DNA from: Euperipatoides rowelli
Taxonomy: Eukaryota; Onychophora; Udeonychophora; Euonychophora; Peripatopsidae
NCBI GenBank assembly: GCA_003024985.2
Contig: PXIH01S0006100.1
Reading direction: 5' to 3' (one strand)
Length of the DNA stretch: 10,913 bases
Shown: positions 1 to 8,475 of the stretch, piece by piece
Position numbering within the stretch: position 1 is the stretch's first letter
Layout: every line of letters starts with the position of its first letter
Made by a program: the position numbers and the translations under genes
Notes under the pieces: generated by a model
The model's input: the letters and a program-made list of their open reading frames with translations, nothing else
Database searches by the model: none
Told to the model about the DNA's origin: nothing

Positions 1-556
1 CTAAGAATGTTTAAGAAATATTATTAAAAACTTTGGAAATAATAGTTAACAATTTGTTCTCATTGTGTCAAGTTAACGTACAAAAGCTTTCCGGAATTTT
101 AGTATACACAAGGTTTTTTTTTTTTCTTTCTTAAAATTGATTTCAACTTCAATCCCAATAATTATCTCAAAATTTTCTCAGTTCTTTTTTTTTTTTTTTC
201 AAACCTTTAAGTAATAAACACTTTTGTTAACTAGTTTTCTAAACAGTAACGTAATGAAATCATGACTAGCGTCTGGATCCCAGATATGCATTTTCCTCCA
301 GCCCAAAACCAGCAGAGATTTTATTCTTTGGCTATGTCAAATTGATGTCAGCAGTGGGGTTTTATTTTTTGTAAACAACATAGAAACTTACAATTTTTTA
401 TAAGTTTCAATTTAAATTTTTAAAATTGCTTAATTAAACAAATATTTTTAGGTAAAACTAAACATAAATCAATTAAAAAAAATCATTGATAAACCACTTT
501 AATCATAAGCATAACTCATTTTGATGATGGGAATAAAAAGTTCATCAAAAATTTAT
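1..556. other. AT-rich stretch without a recognisable gene
   Basis: I see no supported gene here. The stretch holds T-runs near 114-125 and 186-200 and many short A/T tracts. A slightly more complex segment lies around 262-355, with scattered G+C-richer words. If the minus-strand exon candidate at 557-637 is real, this segment could be its 3' untranslated or downstream sequence, because an AATAAA on the minus strand lies at 552-557. Nothing stronger can be said from sequence alone. Confidence 0.5.
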
Positions 557-637
557 TTAAAAAATAGAAGTCCTGCATCTGTCTCTCGCCACCAGAGTTT
601 CCACATTACCTATGAGCAGCTCTGTAGTCCAACATAC
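557..637 (-). other. Possible minus-strand terminal exon (G+C-richer island)
   Basis: On the minus strand a pyrimidine-leaning tract ending in TATTAG (AG at 639-638) precedes a 26-codon open frame ending in TAA at 559-557. The peptide starts VCWTTELLIG and contains ETLVARDRCR. An AATAAA hexamer (557-552) overlaps the stop, as expected for a very short 3' UTR. The island is much more complex than its AT-rich flanks. A competing frame from the same acceptor gives only MLDYRAAHR before a stop. I recognise neither peptide. It may be an exon, a conserved non-coding element or a transposon remnant. Confidence 0.2.
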
Positions 638-1540
638 CTAATACAAAATAAATGGATTATAAAGTAGTTATGTTTTATTTACCTATTGCAATTAATTAAA
701 CCATTTGGAATTTTTTATTTTGTTTATATGAACTTTTAGAGTTTTTTCTTTTTATTTCAGTGAAATATTTCACTTGGTTATTATCTAAGAAGAAAAGCTA
801 AGATGTTAACATTTATGTTCTAGAAGAAAAAAAAATACTATAATTTCTTAAATTCCTTGAGACAAAAAAGAGTTATGTTGACATTTTAATGTTAAAATGA
901 TTTTTTTTTCCTGTTAAAATATAGTGTATATTGGTAGATCTATATGGAAATATAATTTAAAGGTGAGCCTAGTTTTAGTGGTTAAGGTTGTAACAAGTTA
1001 GACTCTAAGTGTATTTAGTCAAATCAAAATTTTATGAAGTTCACACATTTTTATGGATAGTCATAAAAACAACTTAAATCTTTTATGTTGAAAATCTAAG
1101 AACTTAAAGGAAAATAACACTGAGGTAAACAAACATTTTCTAAATCTCATTTCAATTAAATGGAGTTCAATTTTCCTTAAAACAAAATTTAAAAAAGTCA
1201 TTTATGAGGGTAAAATTTTCTGAGAAAACCAACAATCAAAATATTCTATTCGAGTTTAATTTTATTTTATAAAACTATAAAAAAAAATATAATTCTTAAA
1301 TTAGAAAATTAATTTATATTATAGGTTTATTATTTCTTATTTAAAATATATATACATGATATTTTGCACAAAATAAATTTCACTCATTTTAAAATCCTAG
1401 CCCATTTAATGAAATGGATTTTAATTACAATAAATTAAATCTAATTCCAATGACTAGTTAGAATATGTAAAAATACATGTTATAAAGCTGATAAACATTT
1501 TAGCTCATAATGTCTTAATCAAACATCAACGATATCCATT
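638..1540. other. AT-rich stretch without a recognisable gene
   Basis: I see no gene, RNA gene or repeat with clear borders. The sequence is dominated by A/T tracts, and stop codons are frequent in all six frames. It could be intronic or intergenic. Confidence 0.5.
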
Positions 1541-1695
1541 TTAACACATTGACTGTGACAGTATTTTTGAGTGGTTTGTTCCTAGAAGCCAACCCAAGTT
1601 TAGCATGTTTCTAAGCTATAAGTTATCTCGTAGTTGGCTTCCAGAACAAGATCGTCAGATACAAGATATCTTATAGCTGGCAGCCAATGTGTTAA
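1541..1695. mobile_element. Small palindromic MITE, piggyBac-like (TTAA at both ends)
   Basis: The element is about 147 bp (1545-1691) between two TTAA tetramers (1541-1544 and 1692-1695). Its ends are inverted repeats: CACATTGACTG on the left and CAGCCAATGTG on the right, 10 of 11 bases paired. Inside are two further imperfect inverted pairs, 1578-1593 with 1633-1647 (around AGAAGCCAAC and GTTGGCTTCC) and about 1614-1628 with 1664-1678 (AGCTATAAG and CTTATAGCT). It has no coding capacity. TTAA target-site duplication is the known hallmark of the piggyBac superfamily. Assignment to that superfamily is an inference from the TTAA and the terminal repeats; no transposase is present in the window. 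Confidence 0.6.
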
Positions 1696-1708
1696 GATTA
1701 AGATTAAG
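1692..1708. repeat. Short TTAAGA direct repeat
   Basis: Nearly three copies of TTAAGA run directly from the right TTAA of the adjacent palindromic element. This is probably a simple-sequence slippage product. It is too short to call telomere-like. Confidence 0.4.
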
Positions 1709-1758
1709 TAGACTCTTACCAGAATTAAACGTTGCAGCCTGAATATATTCCTTACTCA

Positions 1759-1890
1759 TAAGAACTATAATAGTTAATAGTTCTTAACTTTATCCAAATT
1801 GTCCAAGTTCAGATTGACACAAGGAAATACAATCTACTCGTTATGGCTATGTTTTTTAAAAATCTCCGAGTTCTTAGAGAACTATTATAG
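1759..1890. repeat. Hairpin-rich segment, possible second palindromic element
   Basis: A perfect 10-bp inverted repeat (TAAGAACTAT at 1759-1768, ATAGTTCTTA at 1777-1786) has an 8-base loop. A second hairpin, AGTTCT-tag-AGAACT, lies at 1869-1883. In addition CTATAATAGTT (1765-1775) is the exact reverse complement of AACTATTATAG (1880-1890), so the two hairpins are themselves inverted relative to each other. This could be a small fold-back element of about 130 bp. No target duplication was found at its edges. Confidence 0.4.
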
Positions 1891-1996
1891 AGAACGCTCT
1901 TCAGGGTAAGTTAGACTTTAAAAAAAATTGGAGCATGCTCTATTGCGGATTTTAATAATCTCTGATAAACTTGGAGAACTATCAGAAAAGTCTCTA

Positions 1997-2032
1997 ACTT
2001 CTCCCAGTAATAGCATTGGGATTCAGAGAAGT
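1997..2032. repeat. Nested hairpin
   Basis: ACTTCTC at 1997-2003 pairs with GAGAAGT at 2026-2032. Inside it CCCA pairs with TGGG around AGCATT. It is a modest stem-loop of unknown meaning, lying just downstream of the hairpin-rich segment. Confidence 0.35.
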
Positions 2033-2138
2033 ACCCACAATGCATCGTAACACAATCAAAATCCAAAATGGAAGAAAATAAATGTTATTGATATTTACAT
2101 GTGTCAAATATGATGTCACTGGTCTAACATTTATTTAG

Positions 2139-2295
2139 GTACTACTTCCTCTTCATAATTTTCTTACTTATGAAATCTTTTACAATGGTGATGACTATTT
2201 TTGAAATGCTGAAAAAGGAATTATTTCCAGTCAATGAGATAGCAATATCTAGCTTGGTGGAGCAGATAGCAAGCATGGTGTTTTTAAATGTTTAA
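2139..2295 (+). other. Possible terminal exon encoding a hydrophobic C-terminal peptide
   Basis: A splice acceptor candidate, TTTATTTAG with AG at 2137-2138, is preceded by a branch-point-like CTAAC at 2124-2128. From 2139 one base is left over, and then 51 codons stay open to TAA at 2293-2295. The translation begins YYFLFIIFLLMKSF, a likely membrane segment. It continues with the more polar MLKKELFPVNEIAISSLVEQ and ends MVFLNV. Internal ATG codons occur, so a short independent reading frame from 2170 (42 codons) is also possible. I do not recognise the family. The branch point is unusually close to the AG. No strong polyadenylation signal follows nearby, and AATAAA first appears near 2926. 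Confidence 0.25.
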
Positions 2296-3051
2296 CCCAG
2301 ACATCACATGTACGAATGGCTGTTGTTTTTTTCAGTCTGACAATAGACCTTTAAAAGCACCTTCAGGTGAAGGTTTATCTAAATTTAGGCTTTTTTTACT
2401 GTACATTTTTTTCCTTTCGTCTCCATCTTTTATTACTCTGTTAGTGGATTTTAATAATCTTGGACTCTGTCTCTTCTCTGTACTATGTGATGTCTACAGT
2501 TACATGGAACTCAAGTTTGGAGTTTTTTAAAAACATAGCCTATGTTATTCAAACGTCAAGCCAGACTTTATTAACCCATGTCCTTAAGTCTAGTTTCCCT
2601 GAAAGAACAATCATTTGGTTATCACCAATATTTGTTAGGTAAAGCAATAAGGAACTTCAGATGTCCACCTCTGTTCTTTTGGAGAGAAAAATTGTAAAGG
2701 ACATAAAAAAGAAAATGCATTAATCATTAGGTGTAGTTCAAAGACCCTGAACAATGATAGCTTAGCCTCAATGTTCAAGGAATGAAATTCATTGATAATT
2801 GCCAATCACACATCAACTTCCTCCAACTATCCAAGCCAGAAAAACAACCCATCCCATAACCAATACATAATATAAATATATAAAAACATACTCTAAATAT
2901 AATATAAATGAAAATGACAAATTAAATAAAATAGAACTTATATAGAAAACAATAAATTTCAGTCAACCATTACATAACCATTTATATTCACTCAATATTA
3001 ATATGAAGAAATGCAAACAATTTCACTGTAATATATACATATATCCCTTAG
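2296..3051. other. Unannotated AT-rich stretch
   Basis: No supported gene. Overlapping open frames near 2288-2642 lack splice or codon support. There is a near-palindrome CCTTCA-GG-TGAAGG at 2360-2373, and the segment 2860-3000 is extremely A/T-rich with repeated AATATAAAT words. Confidence 0.45.
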
Positions 3052-3122
3052 CAGATTTGGCTACTATAGGCTATGTCCAGAGGCTGCCAATAGTGAATTT
3101 ACCCCATATATGGAGGATAACT
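3052..3122 (+). other. Exon-like segment between good splice sites
   Basis: An acceptor-like TATCCCTTAG (AG at 3050-3051) and a consensus donor GTGAGT at 3123-3128 bound 71 bases. Two plus-strand frames are open through it. One reads RFGYYRLCPEAANSEFTP and then YMEDN, and the other contains QRLPIVNLPHIWRIT. An alternative acceptor at 3068-3069 gives a 53-base exon in the first frame. The segment is less A/T-rich than its surroundings. I do not recognise either peptide, and an open frame of this length can occur by chance. It is best treated as a candidate internal exon. Confidence 0.2.
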
Positions 3123-3419
3123 GTGAGTATATAGAATTAACATAGACAATCCAATTACACTTCAGGTTTTTTGTCTTGTTGCCTTGCAAGATTAGGTGTT
3201 GGATCATCAAGAGCTAGGTCCACAGCTTATAACTGAGGGATCATCAAGCCATCTGCCAAGTGACTAATGACCATTCCCCTAGATAATACCATGAAAGTAG
3301 AATTAAATAAATGTTATTATTCCTTGGAAGCTTGACTGACATATTCAGGGCAGTAATCAAGAATGCATTACGGTGAAGGGTGCTAAGAAATCCATAGATG
3401 AATCTGGGCAAACAAACAA

Positions 3420-4720
3420 TGCTTCTCAATGTATGTATAATTGACAAACTCTTGTAAGCAAAGCAAAGCTTCAAGAGATATAATAACTGAATAAAATCAG
3501 GTAATAAATTGTAGGACTAAGTTAGATTAGGTACAAAGGGGAAGGACAAATAGAGCTGAAAAGTGGACATATATTTTATTTCCAAGGATATAAATCAGGA
3601 AGATGGGTGAAGCTGAATTCAATATCAACAAGAACTTAAAGAATGGTATTGTAGAGATAGAAAATATATCTTTCAGAATAGCCAAACTTGTAATTAAGCT
3701 AAGAAATAGATATGAGATTCAGATAATCCAAATATACTGTATGACCCTAATATAAGCCATTTAGATGCAGACATAGGAAAATTATTAAGGATATAGAGAT
3801 ATTATCATGATAAAGTCTTATTGTAATATTGTTATGGATGACTTCAATGACAAAGTGCAGCACAGCTAAAAGATGAGAATACAATGGGGAGATTTGGCTA
3901 GGCTTCCAAAAATTATAGAAGTGACAAGAATGGTAGAAATTTCAGAGAATAATATGTTAATCATGAATTCATTTTTCAAAAAGGCTCCAAACAGGAAGTG
4001 GACTTGAAGAGAAACAAACCTAATTGAGAATGAAACTGATTACATACTTGCTAACAACGATAACATATTGCATGACATCCATACTCAACCAATTTAACAC
4101 TGGTAGTGATCATAGACTAGTAAGGTGCCATATCAGCACTTGAAAGTTTTAGACTTCTCCAAAGGTACTTTTAGACGATTGTGGTGGTGGAGAATCTTAG
4201 GAAGCACACTCATGGGTTTCAATTAGAACTCAAAAATAGAATCAGCACATTATTAATGAGCAAGAAGAAAACCACTTTACCAACAAATAAAATATCTTAG
4301 TTGCTGCAATGTATTACTGCTATAAGAGAAAACAGATCTAATAAAGAAACTAACACAGGAGTCTAAAAATCTAACGAATAGGTAATGTGATTTGAAAAAC
4401 AAGGTACTGTAGATTCAAAGTCAAAAATTGAATTTGTTGAACTCTGTTAAATATTACAGATTTTTATTATAGAGGATGTGTGAATATTCAACTTTGATTT
4501 AATAAAGAAGACACTTTAAGAAACAAAAATTTGAAGAAAACCAAACAAAGGCTAAATATTGGGAAAATCAAATGATTGCAATAAGACAAAATATGGTACC
4601 ATTATTAGAAACAGGGAACTTCAAGAGTTGAATAATTTTAAGACACTCTTATCAAGATTAGGAAAATCTAACAGAAGACAAGAATGAGTTGATATTATAA
4701 AAGTAGGGTGGAATGAACTA
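3420..4720 (+). mobile_element. Degenerate RTE-like non-LTR retrotransposon (endonuclease and start of RT region)
   Basis: The element is a decayed LINE carrying fragments of an apurinic/apyrimidinic endonuclease, the enzyme that nicks target DNA before reverse transcription. Recognisable pieces occur in family order but in shifting frames with stops. About 3535-3612 reads KGEGQIELKSGHIFYF. About 3618-3735 reads KNLKNGIVEIENISFRIAKL. About 3828-3860 reads IVMDDFNDKV, corresponding to the family's GDFN catalytic motif. From 3963 it reads MNSFFKKAPNRKWT, then ETDYILANN. At 4087-4128 it reads NQFNTGSDHRLV, the conserved SDH motif. Beyond 4330 come words of the linker before RT (KIEFVELC, about 4424-4447). 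No RT catalytic motif is seen, so the 3' part is missing. The clade name RTE is from memory of the motif set and is tentative. Confidence 0.8.
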
Positions 4721-4924
4721 AAAAAAAAAGAATTAGCTTTTAATGCTTTTACTGAAGGATTAAAACAAAGAAATATGCAAATTGCTTGGAGTAATGCTGA
4801 TAAAGGTGATGAAGTAGAGCTTTTAAGTACATATTTATCAGCTTGTTACCAGTCAAATATAAATTTTACCAATGTTTTGTTAAACAGATTGCAAAATAAG
4901 AATTGGCTGATGCTCAGTCAATAG
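4688..4924 (+). other. Unidentified open fragment fused to the broken LINE
   Basis: From 4688 a frame stays open for 78 codons to TAG at 4922-4924. Codons before 4721 still fit the LINE (words like IIKVGWNEL). After a run of nine A at 4721-4729 the sequence changes character and reads KELAFNAFTEGLKQ, then MQIAWSNADKGDEVELLSTY and SACYQSNINF. The part around FNAFTEGLK faintly resembles the capsid region of LTR-retrotransposon Gag proteins, but I cannot assign it. The A-run could be a retroposition scar or an expanded homopolymer. This is most likely a transposon-derived fragment rather than a host gene. Confidence 0.35.
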
Positions 4925-5740
4925 TATTGTTTTGGATAATTTTTACATAACTTCCATTAGCTCTAACGTTAAATAATCCACGGTCATAATTTCTGGATTC
5001 AAAATGCTGCTCCAATGTTTGCTAGTAATCAACATGAGAGACTATGACTCCTCTCATATTATTTCAACTGTGGATAAACCACGTCTCAACCATGGACAAA
5101 GATTTTGCAGCCACGTTATCTCAATCCACATGAACACAACTCTGTATCAAACAAGGCTAGTTGCCATGCGAACACAACTAAATTGCTGCTAGTTTAATTA
5201 TACAACAAAAATTACCTTTATGTAATATCAGTTAATATATTTTATTTAGTGCAAACATTTTATTTTATATACAGACACACATTTTATCTTTTATAATTGA
5301 TAAATAAATAAACTAACAGAAATCTTTCTTTAATTACCCATTATCTTTAGATCCCTCACATTAAAGCAAACGTCACAATTTCACAAAAATTAATTGCCAT
5401 TAGGTTATATCTATTTAAGACGGTCTAGATAAAAAATCAATTCAAGCTAAAGTTTAATAATAAAGGAATAACGATGAGATAAAAAAATACTTTAAATTCC
5501 TGAATGAAACTCATACATTATACGATTATGGTGTCCTATCTATTAATGTCATTTTATAATGTACTTAACATTGGAATACAAGATTTAAAAATATAATTGA
5601 ATCGCTTTGTGGATACTGCAAACTACCGCTACTATTTCATTCTGTGTTGTCATAAACTAGGATTAAACTTAACATTATTGTACTTTAATAAGGTAATAAA
5701 TTCCATTCCTTTATGATATTTCTTAAACAGAAAAGTTATA
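4925..5740. other. Unannotated AT-rich stretch
   Basis: No supported gene. A 62-codon open frame at 5004-5192 has no recognisable motif. It contains an imperfect direct repeat (CATGAACACAACT near 5129 and CATGCGAACACAACT near 5166). Confidence 0.45.
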
Positions 5741-5768
5741 TCTCATGAGGATTAAAGATTTCATGAGA
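5741..5768. repeat. Perfect 8-bp inverted repeat
   Basis: TCTCATGA (5741-5748) and TCATGAGA (5761-5768) form an exact stem with a 12-base loop. It lies just upstream of the larger inverted repeat at 5813-5906 and may be part of the same decayed palindromic element. Confidence 0.4.
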
Positions 5769-5812
5769 ATCAATTTCACATGGTTGAGATGCACTTCAAC
5801 CAGTAAAGCATC

Positions 5813-5906
5813 CACATGGACATTGAATAAGGCTCAACAATGGCTCAGCCAGTATTAATAATAGCGGAACATCAGCCACTCAGTTGAATATAGAAATGTC
5901 CATGTG
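5813..5906. repeat. 94-bp element with perfect 12-bp terminal inverted repeats
   Basis: CACATGGACATT at 5813-5824 is the exact reverse complement of AATGTCCATGTG at 5895-5906. The interior carries GGCT...AGCC and repeated TTGAATA words. A 6-bp hairpin GGTTGA/TCAACC lies just outside on the left. It has no coding capacity. It may be a very short MITE or a decayed fold-back element. I see no clear flanking target duplication. Confidence 0.5.
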
Positions 5907-6510
5907 AATAGTATTGTCCATTACTCATCCGCATCTTGGATAAAGTCTACATACAAACTAATCATATTTTTATCTCACCATTTAATTAAATTAACTTCTT
6001 TTATAAAATCCATAGTCAAAAAAGAATTACAAGAGTAGATTAGGCTTTGATACTAGTGTCTGCATAGCAAATTTGTCTGCACGGATTATTCCAGAAATAA
6101 TCATTGATTGATTAACAAATGGACTGAATGAAATAATGTTAAAATGATTAAAAATAATTCATTTATTCTATTTATTCATTCGGATTGGAGACAATTATTA
6201 TTTGAACTAATTGGAATAAAGTTCAGCATTTAAAAAAAAAAAATAAGGTTAAAGATCTATGCATTTCTAATAAATAATGTTCCAGCATTGTCATACATGA
6301 GCCATTTTTTTAGTAATCTGTTGAGGATAAGTTTGTACAATATTGCAAATCAAAAATGTACAAGTCCCAGATACTATTTGTTGCCACTCTTAACTCAAGA
6401 TGCTTGTTTATTCATATTGTCTAAATGTTCATTTATACTTTGACGTAATGCTGTCCGTCGCATAATAACAGATAGCTCTCCATAAAATTCTTGTGCATGT
6501 GCAATTAAAA
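5907..6510. other. Unannotated AT-rich stretch
   Basis: No gene is supported. There is a short hairpin GATTATT/AATAATC in 6085-6105 and a CRE-like TGACGTAAT at 6441-6449. Otherwise the sequence is simple and A/T-rich. Confidence 0.45.
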
Positions 6511-6525
6511 GACAGACAGACAGAC
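6511..6525. repeat. (GACA)n microsatellite
   Basis: Nearly four tandem copies of GACA. A short simple-sequence repeat with no inferred function. Confidence 0.7.
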
Positions 6526-7900
6526 ATACCTCATCATAAGTAATTATTGAATACATCATCTAACTTTTACACAGACCTATTTGTTTGCTCTCCATCTTGT
6601 TAACCATTGAACCAATCACATCTTTGGTTTTCTAAGTAGAGGGCAGCACTCTGTTATTTTTGTCCCAACTAATTGTTTGAAAACATTGTATTTTTCAATG
6701 GATTTTCATAAAACAGTAAATAAAGTAAAAATAAAATATTTTACAAAATACTAGACGTTTATTGGAATTCATTTTGATGCTTAAAACTAAAAACCATAAC
6801 AACTGATGGAAATAAGAAGAGGAATATGATTGGATATTGTATAAAGCAATTACATTGATACAGACCAAACCTTGCGGAAAACTATACAAGTAAACAAATT
6901 TATACACACATCGCCATTTACGAAACTCATCAAAATAGATCAGACCTATTCTGTAAAATTATAAATGATCCTTAACCTTCAAATATGCTTTGATCTTTAA
7001 TCCAAATAAATTAATTAATAATTAAGTGACATTATAATTGTTGAGGGTAGATTCTACAGTAGCCTACAGTATTTCCTTGTATTAATATGAGCTGTTAAAT
7101 GTGTCACCGTTTGAGGCATTATTTTTTTTATTTATAGTTGGCGGTTTTTATAAAAACAAACTGCAACAAACACAAGTCAGTTGAAATAAAACTTTAACAG
7201 TTTTATTGTTTTTACTTGCTTAAAAAAATAAATTGTCTTGGAATGTTTGAAATCTTAATAAAAACATTTAAATTTTAATATCGATTTGGTTATACTACAA
7301 ACTTCTTTTGAAAAATACTAGATTCTTTTCTTTTCTTCGACTCAGATGTTTTCCAATTTAATTTGAATTTTAAATTAATCTATTTTCAAAACTGAACTTA
7401 CTAATTAAGGGAAATTGAAAGTCTAATTGAACTTTTTATTTAAAAAAAAAAAGAAATATTTGGTTATTAAAATACGATTGCGCTCAGGCTTTCATAGCAC
7501 TAGTGAACTAATCTACAATCTGATTGGTCCATGAAGGATCAAACTGTCGCACTTTTAATAGCTTGTGTATTAAAGACGAGCTGCACGCATGCACATCCAT
7601 AAAAGAATAAGATTATCTAGTGTTGTACTTTTAGTAATGATTTTAAGATTTTTAGCAAAGTATATTACAATAAGTATGGATTAATAAACAATTGATGAAC
7701 AGCCAAGATATACATGCAGAAGAATATAAATGGTATTTTGGTGCAAATTTCTTTCAAGAATATTTTTTAACATTTGCTACAGCAAAATGTATCTTTTAAA
7801 ATAAAAGTTTGATAACTGAAAGAAACCCTGGTCAATCAGAAGTATGATCGGTGAGGGATTAATATCACTAACAACATAAAGAATATATAGCCTAGTTCGT
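6526..7900. other. Unannotated AT-rich stretch with isolated motifs
   Basis: No gene is supported. Notable words are a CTCF-like AGAGGGCAGC at 6638-6647, a perfect 14-bp palindrome GTTTTTATAAAAAC at 7144-7157, and an inverted CCAAT box (ATTGG) near 7523 in a slightly G+C-richer segment (7470-7600). A 70-codon minus-strand open frame at 6695-6907 has no recognisable domain and biased A/T composition. Confidence 0.4.
7144..7157. repeat. Perfect 14-bp palindrome
   Basis: GTTTTTATAAAAAC is its own reverse complement. In DNA this A/T-rich, such a palindrome may arise by chance. Confidence 0.5.
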
Positions 7901-7982
7901 CTTTACCTGCGGAAATGGCTCTCGCCAAGACCAACACCAGTTGAGTTTGCCAAGCGTACTGGTAGGAGCCAGCTTTTATATG
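7901..7982 (-). promoter_or_regulatory. Possible minus-strand TATA promoter and non-coding first exon
   Basis: Read on the minus strand, a TATA box (CATATAAAAG, 7982-7973) is followed about 65-75 bases later by CAG|GTAAAG, a near-consensus splice donor with the intron starting at 7906. The segment between is markedly G+C-richer than the surrounding DNA, as expected for a promoter-proximal exon. If transcription starts about 30 bases after the TATA box (near 7950), exon 1 would be about 45 bases with no ATG, hence untranslated. The rest of such a gene would lie at lower coordinates, where no coding exon is evident. Read on the plus strand, a tiny frame ATGGCTCTC (from 7914) ends after nine codons. 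Confidence 0.3.
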
Positions 7983-8003
7983 TTTAGACTATCTAATATA
8001 CAG

Positions 8004-8021
8004 TGTATATATATATATGTA

Positions 8022-8074
<53 letters not shown>
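8004..8074. repeat. (TA)n microsatellite
   Basis: About 70 bases of alternating TA, interrupted by G at two places near 8019 and 8027. The tract is likely to be length-variable and hard to assemble. Confidence 0.9.
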
Positions 8075-8076
<2 letters not shown>

Positions 8077-8224
8077 TAGTAATTTGATTATATCTTCTAT
8101 TAATAACATAGTTATTTTTTAACATTATTGGTATTGAAAGAATGAGAATAATGCTTGCAAATGATAATAATGTTGAAGTAAATTGACTACAGTGAATGTT
8201 AAAATTTATTTGTGACCTATCAAA

Positions 8225-8475
8225 ATGAGATTATTCAACAAAATATTATTTAAAAATTCAAAAGAAAAAAAGCTCAGTCTGATCTTCTTTGTATACTATT
8301 CATCCAATTCTGAAGTACAAAAAATGAAAAATTTGTTGTTTTTATGCTTTGATGGTGTATGGGATGGAATTACAAATGCACAGATTACTTTTTCAACTGG
8401 TTGGAAATAGATAAAAAAGAAGATCGCTAACATGATGGTTTCAAAAGTTTACAGAGTTCTTTGGCTTGCAGAATT
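8225..8475 (+). pseudogene. Possible upstream part of the following membrane-protein frame, with a stop
   Basis: An ATG-initiated frame of 61 codons (8225-8410) reads on after its TAG to a TGA at 8473. Words in it include LLFLCFDGVWDGITNAQ and STGWK, then after the stop IKKKIANMMVSKVYRVLWL. The composition is protein-like in the second half (Trp, Gly, amphipathic Lys-rich helix). It is shifted by one frame from the hydrophobic open frame that starts just downstream. It may be the 5' part of the same gene or retrocopy, broken by one nonsense change and one indel. Otherwise it is an unrelated chance frame. Confidence 0.25.

Noticed and set aside
1692-1708. Telomere-like repeat
   Set aside because: Fewer than three units of TTAAGA and not the arthropod TTAGG motif, so most likely simple slippage.
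2288-2642. Two overlapping plus-strand open frames (80 and 60 codons)
   Set aside because: Low-complexity Phe/Leu/Ser-rich translations, no motif, no splice or polyadenylation support, and the two frames contradict each other.
3244-3474. 76-codon minus-strand open frame
   Set aside because: It overlaps the 5' edge of the plus-strand LINE remnant and has no recognisable domain, so it is probably a shadow.
5004-5192. 62-codon plus-strand open frame
   Set aside because: No recognisable family, no nearby splice or polyadenylation signals, and it contains an internal imperfect DNA repeat.
6695-6907. 70-codon minus-strand open frame
   Set aside because: Tyr/Phe/Ile-rich translation typical of AT-rich non-coding DNA, with no supporting signals.
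7470-7600. Plus-strand promoter with inverted CCAAT box and ATTAAAG
   Set aside because: A single ATTGG word and a weak TATA-like element in AT-rich DNA are not enough, and no adjacent exon is evident.
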